This document shows, piece after piece, positions 50,085 to 58,678 of a DNA stretch of 64,000 nt. The first letter of the stretch is position 1; the number at the start of each line of letters is the position of its first letter. Where the stretch lies: positions 62,001 to 126,000 of the forward strand of contig CBFHAI010000004.1 of assembly GCA_965653565.1 (NCBI GenBank). The letters run 5' to 3'. A model generated the notes under the pieces. That model worked only from the letters and a program-made list of their open reading frames with translations, did no database searches and was not told the DNA's origin. The position numbers were made by a program, and so were the translations under genes. The stretch is from JALCLA01 sp965653565 (lineage in GTDB: Bacteria > Pseudomonadota > Gammaproteobacteria > Xanthomonadales > Xanthomonadaceae).

Positions 50085-51229
50085 TCGGCCCACGCCTGCA
50101 TCAGCTCGCGACGTTTGATCAGTAATGCGCCGCGACGATACGCCGCCTCGGTGTCATCGCGGATCGCATGCGCCAGCGCCATCTCGACGACCTCGCTCGG
50201 GAAGTTCGTCGTCTCGGCGGCCCAGTCGCGGAACGTCGATCGAAAGCCGTGTACGGTGACGTGCCCATGCTTGAGGCGCTCGAGGAAGGACAGCATCGCG
50301 TTGTCCGACATCTGTTCCTTGTGACTGGCGAAGATGATGTCGGTCGGCTTGCGGCGTTTGATGCCGGCGAGGATCTCGAGCGCGCGATCCGACAGCGGCA
50401 CCTGGTGCTGTCGGCCACCCTTGATGCGATCGGCGGGCACCGTCCACAGATCGCCGGCGATCTCCGACCAGGTTGCGCCCAGCACTTCCGACGTGCGCGC
50501 GGCGGTGAGGATGGTGAATTCGAGGGCGCGGGCGGTGACGCTCGGCCGCGATCGCAACAGCGCCATGAAGGTCGGAAGCTCTTCATAGGGCAGGGCCGGG
50601 AAATGCTTTTCCTTGCGGACCGACTTCGCCGGCGGCAGCAGCTTATCGAGGTGGCCGCGCCAGCGCGCCGGGTTCTCGCCGTCGCGGTAGCGCTTGACCT
50701 TGGCCCAGTCGAGCACGCGGCCGATGCGCTCGCGCAGCCGTGTGGCCGTCTCGTTCTTCGTCGACCAGATCGGCTCGATCGCGGTCAGCACGTCCGCCGT
50801 CGACACGGTGGCCACCGGCAGCGGCGTCAGGTTCTTCGCCAGATTGGCCAGTGACGTCGTCCACTGGTTCGTGTGTTTCTCCGATTTCCAGCCGGGCCGG
50901 TGGGCGGCGATGTAGGCGGTTGCGCATTCGCCGAACGTGATGCCGTGCGCGAGCGCCTGTGCGCTGCGGCGCGCCTCGATGGGGTCTTGGCCGCCGGCGA
51001 GCACCTTGCGCTGTTGCAGCGCCGCCTGGCGCGCCTCGGCAAGGGTGACGGTGGCCAGCGAGCCCAAGCCCATTTCCCGCGATCGGCCCTGGCGCGTGAA
51101 GCGGAAGATCCACGACTTGGTGCCGGCGGCCGATACCTGCAGATACAGGCCGTTGCCGTCCGGGTAATATCCGGGCGTCGACGTCGTGGCGATCGCGCGG
51201 GCCGTCAGGCGATTCACGAGCCGCGGCAT
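50036..51229 (-). CDS. int: Tyrosine integrase, P4 type
   Basis: 397 residues. The N-terminal DUF4102 arm-binding domain (GYYPDGNGLYLQVSAAGTKS, WIFRFTRQGRSREMGLGSL) is typical of P4-like integrases. Catalytic residues: Arg245 (TAARTSEV), His327 and Arg330 (HGFR), His354 and Tyr364 (EAAYRRG). It inserts the phage at the tRNA-Ser 3' end. Start at ATG 51229, preceded by GGGGGTAGG. It lies 150 bp inside attR and points into the prophage. Confidence 0.95.
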   Translation of the reverse strand: MPRLVNRLTARAIATTSTPGYYPDGNGLYLQVSAAGTKSWIFRFTRQGRSREMGLGSLATVTLAEARQAALQQRKVLAGGQDPIEARRSAQALAHGITFGECATAYIAAHRPGWKSEKHTNQWTTSLANLAKNLTPLPVATVSTADVLTAIEPIWSTKNETATRLRERIGRVLDWAKVKRYRDGENPARWRGHLDKLLPPAKSVRKEKHFPALPYEELPTFMALLRSRPSVTARALEFTILTAARTSEVLGATWSEIAGDLWTVPADRIKGGRQHQVPLSDRALEILAGIKRRKPTDIIFASHKEQMSDNAMLSFLERLKHGHVTVHGFRSTFRDWAAETTNFPSEVVEMALAHAIRDDTEAAYRRGALLIKRRELMQAWADYGLARVKDSSEKKSM

Positions 51230-51379
51230 GCGGACCTACCCCCATTCCTACCCACGTTGCAGGGGGTGGATCATAGCGGAAAGTGGTGGATCGCGGCGGC
51301 AACGGAATTTGCGGCGCGTGCCTTGTTTCAGGCACAATGCCGGACCGCAGTGGATCGGGGCGGAACTCCTTCGGGAGGA

Positions 51380-51393
51380 CTCTCACTCCGCCA
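51380..51393 (+). other. attR core
   Basis: CTCTCACTCCGCCA, identical to the tRNA-Ser 3' end at 7741-7754. The upstream flank (TTCGGGAGGA) does not continue the tRNA, as expected on the side away from the gene. Confidence 0.85.
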
Positions 51394-51556
51394 CAGTTGC
51401 AGGGCGGTCGTTTCACCCCGTTTTTCCAGTGGTTTTCGATGCGTCGCCTGGCGGTCTCAGGGGTCGCGCCGGGTGCGGAATTCACCAGCCACTGCGTCGT
51501 CGATATGTCAACACGTTGACGAGTTCGCACGACAATTGCATAATTCCGCTCCTCAC

Positions 51557-51633
51557 GCGCCCGTAGCTCAGTTGGATAGAGCACCAGGCTACGAACTTGG
51601 GGGTCGGGAGTTCGAATCTCTCCGGGCGCGCCA
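51557..51633 (+). tRNA. tRNA-Arg (anticodon ACG)
   Basis: The acceptor GCGCCCG pairs with CGGGCGC (51623-51629), then G and an encoded CCA. The anticodon loop CTACGAA gives ACG, which is read as ICG. The T arm is GGAGTTCGAATCTCTCC. It lies 163 bp from the prophage end and would follow tRNA-Ser in an uninserted chromosome. Confidence 0.96.
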
Positions 51634-51647
51634 AACGCAAAAACACA

Positions 51648-51680
51648 CGGGCCGGTCGTTCACACGACCGGCCCGTTTGT
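51648..51680 (+). terminator. Terminator after tRNA-Arg
   Basis: A 12-bp perfect stem CGGGCCGGTCGT / ACGACCGGCCCG with loop TCAC, then a T-rich tail (TTTGTTT). The rest of the gap to 51991 shows no gene. Confidence 0.85.
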
Positions 51681-51991
51681 TTCTGGCCGATGTGTTTTCT
51701 CGGCCCTCGGTTCCGCCCGCCGCCGTCGCTCTCTCCCCCGATTCCCTCCTTCCGTCCGGCGAGCGTCCGCGCAGTTCGCGGAGGGATGGACGGTCGATCA
51801 GGCATGAGGGGCTGGCGTCGGCGCCGCGCGGAACAGCACGCTTTCCTGCGGCTGCCATCCAGCTGCGCGCTCGGCGCGACGCGGAGCTCAGGCTGACGAT
51901 CAGCCGACCGTTCTTCCGTCATCGCAAAGGGCTGTCCGTTCGCCGCGCCGCCTGCGTACAGCGGGATATCCCCGAACCACCGAGACGAACC

Positions 51992-52507
51992 ATGCTGGCG
52001 CTCAAGCAAGCTCCGAACACACGCGAACGTGACGAGGACGTTCCGCTCATCGAATTCTGCGACGAACGCCGGCTCAGCCTGCGCAGCCGTGTCGCGGTGC
52101 TCGAACAGGTCTGCGGCACGATCGCCGAGGCGCACGCAATGTCGTTCGCGTTCCAGGCGTTCGATGCGCAGTCGATCACGGTGGATTACGTCGACGGGCA
52201 ACTGGCGATCTGCGTCGGCGAAACGGTGCCGGTGCCGCGGCTGGTTCGCAGCGAGGCCACCTTGCGTGCGCTGCCGGTCGCCGATCTGCTGATCGCATCC
52301 AATCTGATCTTCCTCGGCCGCGTAGTCCGCGACGTGCTCGGCGAGCAAGCGCGCAACGATGAATTCCTGGCGCTGGTGTGCGGCCGCGCCACCGCGCTCA
52401 ATCCGGCCGATCGCTTCGAAAACGCCGCGCAATTGCGCGATCGGCTGCGCGAATGGCTGTCGCCGCCCGGCCACGACACCTATCCGATGAGCTGGACCTG
52501 GGCCTGA
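51992..52507 (+). CDS. Kinase-like remnant protein, no catalytic residues
   Basis: 171 residues from ATG 51992. LSLRSRVAVLEQVCGTIAEAHA resembles the helix before the HRD loop in the TPR-kinases of this group, and the end CGRATALNPADRFENAAQLR followed by DRLREWL matches their kinase C-lobe end. The HRD, DFG and Lys motifs are absent. It is probably a shrunken pseudokinase. Compare the intact kinase at 58675. Confidence 0.6.
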   Translation: MLALKQAPNTRERDEDVPLIEFCDERRLSLRSRVAVLEQVCGTIAEAHAMSFAFQAFDAQSITVDYVDGQLAICVGETVPVPRLVRSEATLRALPVADLLIASNLIFLGRVVRDVLGEQARNDEFLALVCGRATALNPADRFENAAQLRDRLREWLSPPGHDTYPMSWTWA

Positions 52508-52537
52508 TGTAACCGTACCGCGGGGAGTCGAAACGCA

Positions 52538-53212
52538 ATGGACGCGAGTTTTGCGATGGCAAGCGAAGGCGCCGGCGGCAACAGTATTTCGATCGTCGCG
52601 GTCGAACATGGTTTGCACGCCTATGTCGGCCTGCGGGCACCGATCTCGAAATGGTCGCAGCGGCGATCACGCCAGTTGACCGACGTGCGCGACTACCTGC
52701 TGGGCTTCGACCCGCGCCATGTCGTCGCCTGGTTGCCGATGCTGGAAGTGCGCGGCGTCGATGTGTTGAGCGAGTTGCTGGAAATGCTCGGCGAAAAGTC
52801 TGTCGGCAGCTCGCGTATAGAAGCACCGAGTCTGTGTCGCGCGCCGCTCGATGGCCGCTTGCCTCGCGTGGAGCATGTGATCGACGCGGGCTTTCTCGCG
52901 CAAAAACGCCGGCCGCTGCGCGTCGCCTCGCTGCGTTCGAAAATCGAATGGCTCAACGAACCGGAAGCACGGCCGTATCTCGATGCCTCGGTCGCGGCGC
53001 GCGGCCCGATCCACCCGGTCAAGCAGGCTGTACTGCCGTTGGTCGCCAGGTTGCGCGAACTGGCGAATCTGCACGGCCGCGTGCTGGTGATCGGCGAATG
53101 GGTCGCGGTGCGCGGTCTGTGCTCGAGCGTGATGGCGATCGGCGGCGGTTCGAAGAATCGGCGCCCGGCCATTCAGCGCGCCGATTCGGGCGGCGTACGG
53201 ATGCGCGCCTGA
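52538..53212 (+). CDS. Hypothetical host protein
   Basis: 224 residues. Mixed alpha/beta with Arg-rich patches (FDPRHVVAWLPMLEVRGVDV). No signal peptide, membrane segment or known motif. It lies between the kinase-like gene and an ECF sigma gene. Confidence 0.6.
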   Translation: MDASFAMASEGAGGNSISIVAVEHGLHAYVGLRAPISKWSQRRSRQLTDVRDYLLGFDPRHVVAWLPMLEVRGVDVLSELLEMLGEKSVGSSRIEAPSLCRAPLDGRLPRVEHVIDAGFLAQKRRPLRVASLRSKIEWLNEPEARPYLDASVAARGPIHPVKQAVLPLVARLRELANLHGRVLVIGEWVAVRGLCSSVMAIGGGSKNRRPAIQRADSGGVRMRA

Positions 53213-53485
53213 TGGCGGGCGTGAAGACGTCGCCGGTCGGCCCAGCTTGCGTCAACATTTGTCTCGTCGAATGCGAGTCGTATCGGATCGAAACCGCTAG
53301 TTCGCATTCGTCGCGTCGTATTTTTCGGGAAAACGCGCGTGCTGGGCGTTGATGCCGACGCCGACCCCGCCGAAATCGGCCTCGGCACGCCGCACGACGA
53401 CTGCGCCGAGCGGAGCGCCCGACCCGCAACACAAGCCCCAATTGTCGGTGTAGGCTTGGCCGCGTGTACCCGAGGCGAGTCCGCC

Positions 53486-54046
53486 GTGAGCGATGAACGG
53501 GGCGAGGTAACGCTTCTGCTGGAACAACTGCGCGAAGGCCAGCCGCAGGCCGAATCGCATCTGTTCACGCTGGCCTACGACCGGCTGCGCCGCATCGCCG
53601 GCTCGCATGTGCGCCGCGCGGGAAACCTCGTCACGCTCAACCCGACGGCGCTGGTCAGCGAGGCTTACGTCAAGTTCCGTCCGGCCGCACTGCGCGACGT
53701 GGAAACCTCGGCGCACTTCTATCGCATCATGTCGCGCGCGATGCGTCAGGTGGTGATCGATCTGGTGCGCCGCCGCACCTCGCTGAATGCCGCGCAGGTG
53801 CGCTCGGTGACGCTCGACGAGCAGCTTCCCGAGGCCGGCATGCCGCTCGAAGAGCTGCTCACTCTCGACGAAGCCCTGACCGGCCTGGAATCGCTCGACC
53901 AGGAACTCGCGCAGCTGGTGGAGTGGCGCTTCTACGGTGGCCTCGACGTCGACGAAATCGCCGCCCTGATGGGTGTCACCGGCCGCACCGTGCGCCGCAA
54001 GTGGCAGGTCGCGAAAATGATTCTTTCGCAATACCTCGCCGAATAG
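53486..54046 (+). CDS. ECF sigma factor (Sig-70 X6-like)
   Basis: 186 residues from GTG 53486; the frame is open back to 53339, but the core begins at VSDERGEVTLLLEQL. Region 2: LTLAYDRLRRIAGSHVRR and THFY-like ETSAHFYRIMSRAMRQVVIDLVRR. Region 4: WRFYGGLDVDEIAALMGVTGRTVRRKW. This ECF group usually sits with serine/threonine kinases instead of an anti-sigma factor. A second one is at 58106. Confidence 0.88.
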   Translation: MSDERGEVTLLLEQLREGQPQAESHLFTLAYDRLRRIAGSHVRRAGNLVTLNPTALVSEAYVKFRPAALRDVETSAHFYRIMSRAMRQVVIDLVRRRTSLNAAQVRSVTLDEQLPEAGMPLEELLTLDEALTGLESLDQELAQLVEWRFYGGLDVDEIAALMGVTGRTVRRKWQVAKMILSQYLAE

Positions 54047-54150
54047 CCGGGCTTCTCCCGAAGCGCATCAGCGGCAACTAATCACCACCCGATCCCGCGA
54101 CGGGGCCCACCCAGCGCGCCCTCGCTACTCGTCCCTAACCTCGCTCCTAA

Positions 54151-57100
54151 CTAGCTCCCCCGCAACCCACGCGCGCCCAGCGCCGCCAGCAAATCCCGCG
54201 CCGTGCGCATCCGCTCCGCGGCACCCGGCAGATCCAGCCGGAACTTCAATTTGTCCTGCCCGTCGAGCGAATACACGCGCGGCTGCTGCTGGATCATCTT
54301 GATGATGACGATCGGTTCCACCGCCGGCTTCGGCGTGAAGGTGACGCGTCCGCCGCGCTCGCCGACTTCGAGCTTGCGGATGCCGAGCGCGGTCGCCGCC
54401 AGTTTCAGTTCCGCGACGGCGAACAGATGCTTCACCGGATCGGGCAGCAGACCGAACCGATCGATCATCTCGACCTGCAGTTCGCGCAGCGCATCGACAT
54501 CGCGCGCCGAGGCGATGCGCTTGTAGAGCGTCAGGCGCGCGTGCACGTCCGGCAGGTAGTCGTCGGGAATCAGCGCGGGCAGATGCAGTTCGACATCGGC
54601 GCCGTGGCGGTCGACATCGTCGAGATCGGGAATCTTGCCCTGCTTGATCGAACGCACCGCGCGTTCCAGCAACTCGGTGTAGAGGCTGAAACCGACCTCG
54701 GCGATCTGGCCGCTCTGTTCCTCGCCGAGCAGTTCGCCGGCGCCGCGGATTTCGAGATCGTGCGTGGCCAGCGTAAAGCCCGCGCCGAGCTCGTCGAGCG
54801 AGGCGATCGCCTCCAGCCGCTTGGCCGCATCGCTGGTGATCGATTTCTTGTCGGGCACCACGAGATAGGCGTAGGCGCGATGATGCGAACGTCCGACGCG
54901 GCCGCGCAGCTGATGCAACTGGGCCAGACCGAAACGATCGGCGCGGTTGATGATGATCGTATTGGCGCTCGGAATATCGATGCCCGATTCGATGATCGTG
55001 GTGCACACCAGCACGTTGAAACGCTGGCGATGGAAATCGAACATCACCTGCTCGAGTTCGCGCTCGGCCATCTGGCCGTGGGCCACGCGGATGCGCGCTT
55101 CGGGCACCAGCGTGGCGAGGTCGCGCGCGGTGCGTTCGATGCTTTCGACTTCGTTGTGCAGGAAGTAGATCTGCCCGCCGCGTGCCAGTTCGCGCTGGAA
55201 GGCTTCGCGCAACAGCGCCGCATCCCATTGCACGACGAAGGTCTGCACGGCCAAGCGATGTGCGGGCGGCGTCGCGATGATGGAAAGTTCGCGCAGGCCG
55301 GCCATCGCCATATTCAGCGTGCGCGGAATCGGCGTGGCGGTGAGCGTGAGCAGATGCACTTCGGCGCGCATCGCCTTCAGGCGTTCCTTCTGCCGCACGC
55401 CGAAGCGCTGTTCTTCGTCGACGATGACGAGGCCGACATCCTTGAACTTGACGTCTTCCTGCAGCAGCCGGTGCGTGCCGACGATCACATCGATGCGCCC
55501 GTCGGCGAGTTTCTGCAGTTCGGCCGCGATCTCCTTTTTCGATTTGAAGCGCGACAGCACTTCGACGCGGATCGGCCAGTCGGCGTAACGATCGCGGAAA
55601 TTGCGGTAGTGCTGCTCGGCCAGCAGCGTGGTCGGCACCAGCAGCGCGACCTGCTTGCCGGCGGTGGCGGCGACGAAAGCGGCACGTACCGCGACTTCGG
55701 TTTTTCCGAAGCCCACATCGCCGCAGACCACGCGGTCCATCGGCGTGCTGCCGGCCAGATCGGCGATCACCGCTTCGATCGACGCCAATTGATCCGGCGT
55801 TTCCTCGAACGGGAATTGCGCCGCGAACTGCTCGTACATCACGCGATCGACTTCCATCGCCAGCCCGGCGCGCGCGCGCCGCTTGGCCTGGATTTCGAGC
55901 AATTCGGCGGCCACGTCGCGGACTTTTTCCGCCGCCTTCTTCTTGGCTTTCTCCCACTGTTCGCCGCCGAGCGAGTGCAGCGGCGCCAGTTCCGGCGACG
56001 CGCCGGAGTAGCGGCTCACCAGATGCAATTGCGCGACGGGCACGTAGAGCTTGTCGCCCTTGGCGTATTCGATCGCGAGGAATTCCGCGGTGTTGCCGCC
56101 GACATCGAGCGACTCGAGCCCGCGATAACGGCCGACGCCGTGATCCTCGTGCACGATCGGCGCGCCGAGCGTGATTTCGCTCAGATCGCGGATGATCGCT
56201 TCGGGCTCGCGGCCCGCGCGTTTGCGCCGGCGCGTCTGGGTGGCGCGTTCCGGATAGAACTGGCGCTCGGTGAGCACGCAGATCGCCGGCTCGATCAGCG
56301 CGAAACCGTCCTCCAGCGGCGCCACCGTGATGGCGTAGCGCAAGTCGTCGGCCGCCAGGAAGGCGCGCCAATCGGCGACCGGTTCGGCCCGCAGTTGCAG
56401 CGCGGCGAGGCTTTCGTTCAAGCCTTCGCGGCGCCCGGGCGAATCGGCCGCGATCAACACGCGGCCCGGATAGCTGGCGAGGAAACTGCGCAGCGCCGCC
56501 GCGTTGTCGTCGCCTTTCTGCGCCAGCGGCAACGATGGCGCGGGCTGGTCGCCGAGCGCGTGCGCGTCGTCCCAGCGCGGATGCTCGCGCGCCACCACTT
56601 CCACCCGGCCGGTGCGATTCAGGCGCTCGCGCAGCACGTCCGGCGGCAGGAACAGCTCGTCCGGTGCGAGCACCGGGCGTTCCACGTCGTGGCGCCGTTG
56701 TTCGTAGCGTTCGGCGGTCTGCGCCCAGAACGCCTCGGCCGCGCCGAGCACGCCTTCGCCGAGCACGCACAGCGCATCGCCGGCGAGGTAGTCGAACAAG
56801 GTGGCGGTTTTCTCGAAGAACAGCGGCAGGTAGTACTCGATGCCGGCCGGCGCGCCGCCTTCCTTCAAATCCTGATACAGCGGACAGCGCCGCGGATCGA
56901 TCGGAAAGCGTTCGCGCAGCAGGTTGCGGAAGGCGCGCGCGGCGTTTTCGTCGAGCGGAAACTCGCGCGCGGGCAGCATGCGCACGGCTTCCACACGCTG
57001 CTGCGAGCGCTGCGTTTCCGGGTCGAAGCTGCGGATCGAGTCGATCTCCTCGTCGAGCAGCTCGATGCGGTACGGCTCCGACGAGCCCATCGGGAACACG

Positions 57101-57627
57101 TCGAGCAGGGCGCCGCGGACGGCGAAATCGCCCGGATCGAGCACCTGTGGCACATGCCGGTAGCCGGCCGATTCGAGCCGGCGTTTCTCGCCATCCAGAT
57201 CGAGTTTCTGCCCCGATTCGACCACCAGCGCGTTGCCGGCCACGAATTCCACCGGGCTCAGGCGTTGCATCAGCGTCGCGACCGGCACCACCAGCACGCC
57301 GCGCCGCGTCGAGGGCAATCGGTACAGCGCCGCGACGCGCTGCGACACGATGTCCGGGTGCGGGCTGAAGAGATCGTAGGGCAGCGTCTCCCAGTCCGGG
57401 AAATGCAGCACGGGCAACTCGCCCGCGAACACCTTCAATTCGGCTTCCAGCGCGTGCGCGGCATGCGTGTCGCGCGTGGTGACCATCACCAGCCCGGCAT
57501 GCTTCTGCGCCGCCCGCGCGACCGCCAGCGCGAAGGCGCTGGGGCTGGCGGGCGCGCGCCAATCGGCACGCTTCTGACTGCCATGCGGCAGCGGCGGATT
57601 CAACAGGGAAACAACGGAGTCGTTCAA
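54151..57627 (-). CDS. mfd: Transcription-repair coupling factor Mfd
   Basis: 1158 residues from TTG 57627. In order: an N-terminal UvrB-like module that binds UvrA, the RNA polymerase-interaction domain (EITLGAPIVHEDHGVGRYRG), the RecG-like translocase with Walker A VCGDVGFGKTEVA and DEEQ box (VDEEQRFGV), the TRG motif region, and the C-terminal autoinhibitory domain. It frees stalled polymerase and brings in nucleotide excision repair. Confidence 0.97.
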   Translation of the reverse strand: MNDSVVSLLNPPLPHGSQKRADWRAPASPSAFALAVARAAQKHAGLVMVTTRDTHAAHALEAELKVFAGELPVLHFPDWETLPYDLFSPHPDIVSQRVAALYRLPSTRRGVLVVPVATLMQRLSPVEFVAGNALVVESGQKLDLDGEKRRLESAGYRHVPQVLDPGDFAVRGALLDVFPMGSSEPYRIELLDEEIDSIRSFDPETQRSQQRVEAVRMLPAREFPLDENAARAFRNLLRERFPIDPRRCPLYQDLKEGGAPAGIEYYLPLFFEKTATLFDYLAGDALCVLGEGVLGAAEAFWAQTAERYEQRRHDVERPVLAPDELFLPPDVLRERLNRTGRVEVVAREHPRWDDAHALGDQPAPSLPLAQKGDDNAAALRSFLASYPGRVLIAADSPGRREGLNESLAALQLRAEPVADWRAFLAADDLRYAITVAPLEDGFALIEPAICVLTERQFYPERATQTRRRKRAGREPEAIIRDLSEITLGAPIVHEDHGVGRYRGLESLDVGGNTAEFLAIEYAKGDKLYVPVAQLHLVSRYSGASPELAPLHSLGGEQWEKAKKKAAEKVRDVAAELLEIQAKRRARAGLAMEVDRVMYEQFAAQFPFEETPDQLASIEAVIADLAGSTPMDRVVCGDVGFGKTEVAVRAAFVAATAGKQVALLVPTTLLAEQHYRNFRDRYADWPIRVEVLSRFKSKKEIAAELQKLADGRIDVIVGTHRLLQEDVKFKDVGLVIVDEEQRFGVRQKERLKAMRAEVHLLTLTATPIPRTLNMAMAGLRELSIIATPPAHRLAVQTFVVQWDAALLREAFQRELARGGQIYFLHNEVESIERTARDLATLVPEARIRVAHGQMAERELEQVMFDFHRQRFNVLVCTTIIESGIDIPSANTIIINRADRFGLAQLHQLRGRVGRSHHRAYAYLVVPDKKSITSDAAKRLEAIASLDELGAGFTLATHDLEIRGAGELLGEEQSGQIAEVGFSLYTELLERAVRSIKQGKIPDLDDVDRHGADVELHLPALIPDDYLPDVHARLTLYKRIASARDVDALRELQVEMIDRFGLLPDPVKHLFAVAELKLAATALGIRKLEVGERGGRVTFTPKPAVEPIVIIKMIQQQPRVYSLDGQDKLKFRLDLPGAAERMRTARDLLAALGARGLRGS

Positions 57628-57715
57628 CGCAAGGCGGATGAGCGCGAAGGGGCGCGGATTTTACCGCAGGCGGGGGCGGGTTACCGGGGTTGCGCCAATG
57701 CCGGGAAGGTCGCTA

Positions 57716-57893
57716 AGCAGGAAAGAGCGAGAGAAGGACGCAGAGGACGCAAAGATGGAAGAGAAAGTGCGCAGAGAAGAACTTCGGTCAGAAGCGACGG
57801 AACTTCAGGGCACCGCTGTCCCTTTGATTTTTTCTCCGTGCCCTCTCTTCACAATCTCCGTGTCCTCTGTGTCCCGCTCTGCTCTAACACGCG
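57716..57893. repeat. Imperfect inverted extragenic repeat upstream of mfd
   Basis: AGGACGCAGAGGACGCAAAG near 57736 and CTCCGTGTCCTCTGTGTCCC near 57858 form an imperfect inverted pair. Such ACGCAGAGGACGCAGAG-type elements are common extragenic repeats in proteobacteria. The 478-bp gap 57628-58105 shows no convincing gene; an 88-codon frame over the repeat looks accidental. Confidence 0.5.
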
Positions 57894-58105
57894 AAACAGC
57901 ATAAAAAGCCTAGGGGAATCGAGCACGCCAGGCGTCTTGCATCGATGTGCTAACGCAGTCCTGCGGCAAAACGTTTCATTGCCGCGATGTGTCGTTGGTG
58001 CACGCGCAATTTCGGAATACCGGGGACGGTCCTGCGTAACGACTGCGGTCCGTACCCAGCTTCGGACCAGCCCGGTCCGTATCTTTCACCGCAGTGGAGA
58101 CGACG

Positions 58106-58678
58106 ATGGGTCAGGCGATACCGGCGCAACGCGCGCAGTTGACAGGCCTGTTGCATGCATGGAGCGGAGGCGATGGCAAGGCGGCCGATGCGGTGTTGTC
58201 GCTGGTCTACGATCGCATCCGCGAACTCGCCGCGCGCCGGTTGCGCGCCGATGGTTCGCAATTGCTGCTGCAGCCCACCGAACTGGCCAACGAGTTGGTG
58301 CTCAACCTGCTCGATACCGAGGTCGCGTGGCAGGACCGCGCGCATTTCTTCAAGACGGTGGCGGTCGCGATGCGCAACATCCTGCACGATCTCGGCCGCC
58401 GCCAGGCCAGTATCAAGCGAGGCGGCGGGCAGGTGCGGGTAACGCTGGGGGCGGCGAGCGAAGTGCCGGTGGAAGAAATCGGCGATGCCGACTCCCTCTA
58501 CGAAGCGCTGACGCAACTGCGCCACAGCGATGCGCGCAAGGCCGATGTGGTCGAACTCAGTTATCTGGTCGGCCTGGAACTCGAGGAAATCGCGCGCGTG
58601 CTGGATGTCTCGCTCGCCACCATCAATCGCGACATGCGTTTCGCGCGCGCCTGGCTGAAACAACGACTGGATCCATGA
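58106..58678 (+). CDS. ECF sigma factor paired with the downstream kinase
   Basis: 190 residues from ATG 58106, with GGAG 8 bases upstream (a GTG at 58094 is also in frame). Region 2: YDRIRELAARRLRADGSQLL, then DRAHFFKTVAVAMRNILHDL. Region 4: SYLVGLELEEIARVLDVSLATINRDM. ATGA overlap with the kinase gene means coupled translation. Likely a signal pathway where the kinase governs sigma activity. Confidence 0.9.
   Translation: MGQAIPAQRAQLTGLLHAWSGGDGKAADAVLSLVYDRIRELAARRLRADGSQLLLQPTELANELVLNLLDTEVAWQDRAHFFKTVAVAMRNILHDLGRRQASIKRGGGQVRVTLGAASEVPVEEIGDADSLYEALTQLRHSDARKADVVELSYLVGLELEEIARVLDVSLATINRDMRFARAWLKQRLDP

Larger units (their letters stand above)
7741..51393. mobile_element. Complete lambda-like siphophage prophage carrying a DGR
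   Basis: Both ends carry CTCTCACTCCGCCA (7741-7754 and 51380-51393). The left copy is the tRNA-Ser 3' end, and the right copy lies 150 bp beyond the start of a P4-type integrase gene. Inside are a repressor/Cro switch, replication genes, a full packaging-head-tail series with a long tape measure gene and no contractile sheath gene seen, lysis candidates and accessory genes. I see no broken structural gene, so it may be functional. Removing it would bring tRNA-Ser and tRNA-Arg close together, a host-like arrangement. Confidence 0.93.

Noticed and set aside
57638..57904. 88-codon frame upstream of the second ECF sigma gene
   Set aside because: It lies on an extragenic inverted repeat and has low-complexity Arg/Glu content with no ribosome-binding site of note.
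54427..58674. Very long rightward reading frame opposite mfd, continuing into the kinase gene
   Set aside because: It is the complement of mfd in GC-rich DNA. The true kinase start is ATG 58675 with an ATGA overlap to the sigma gene.
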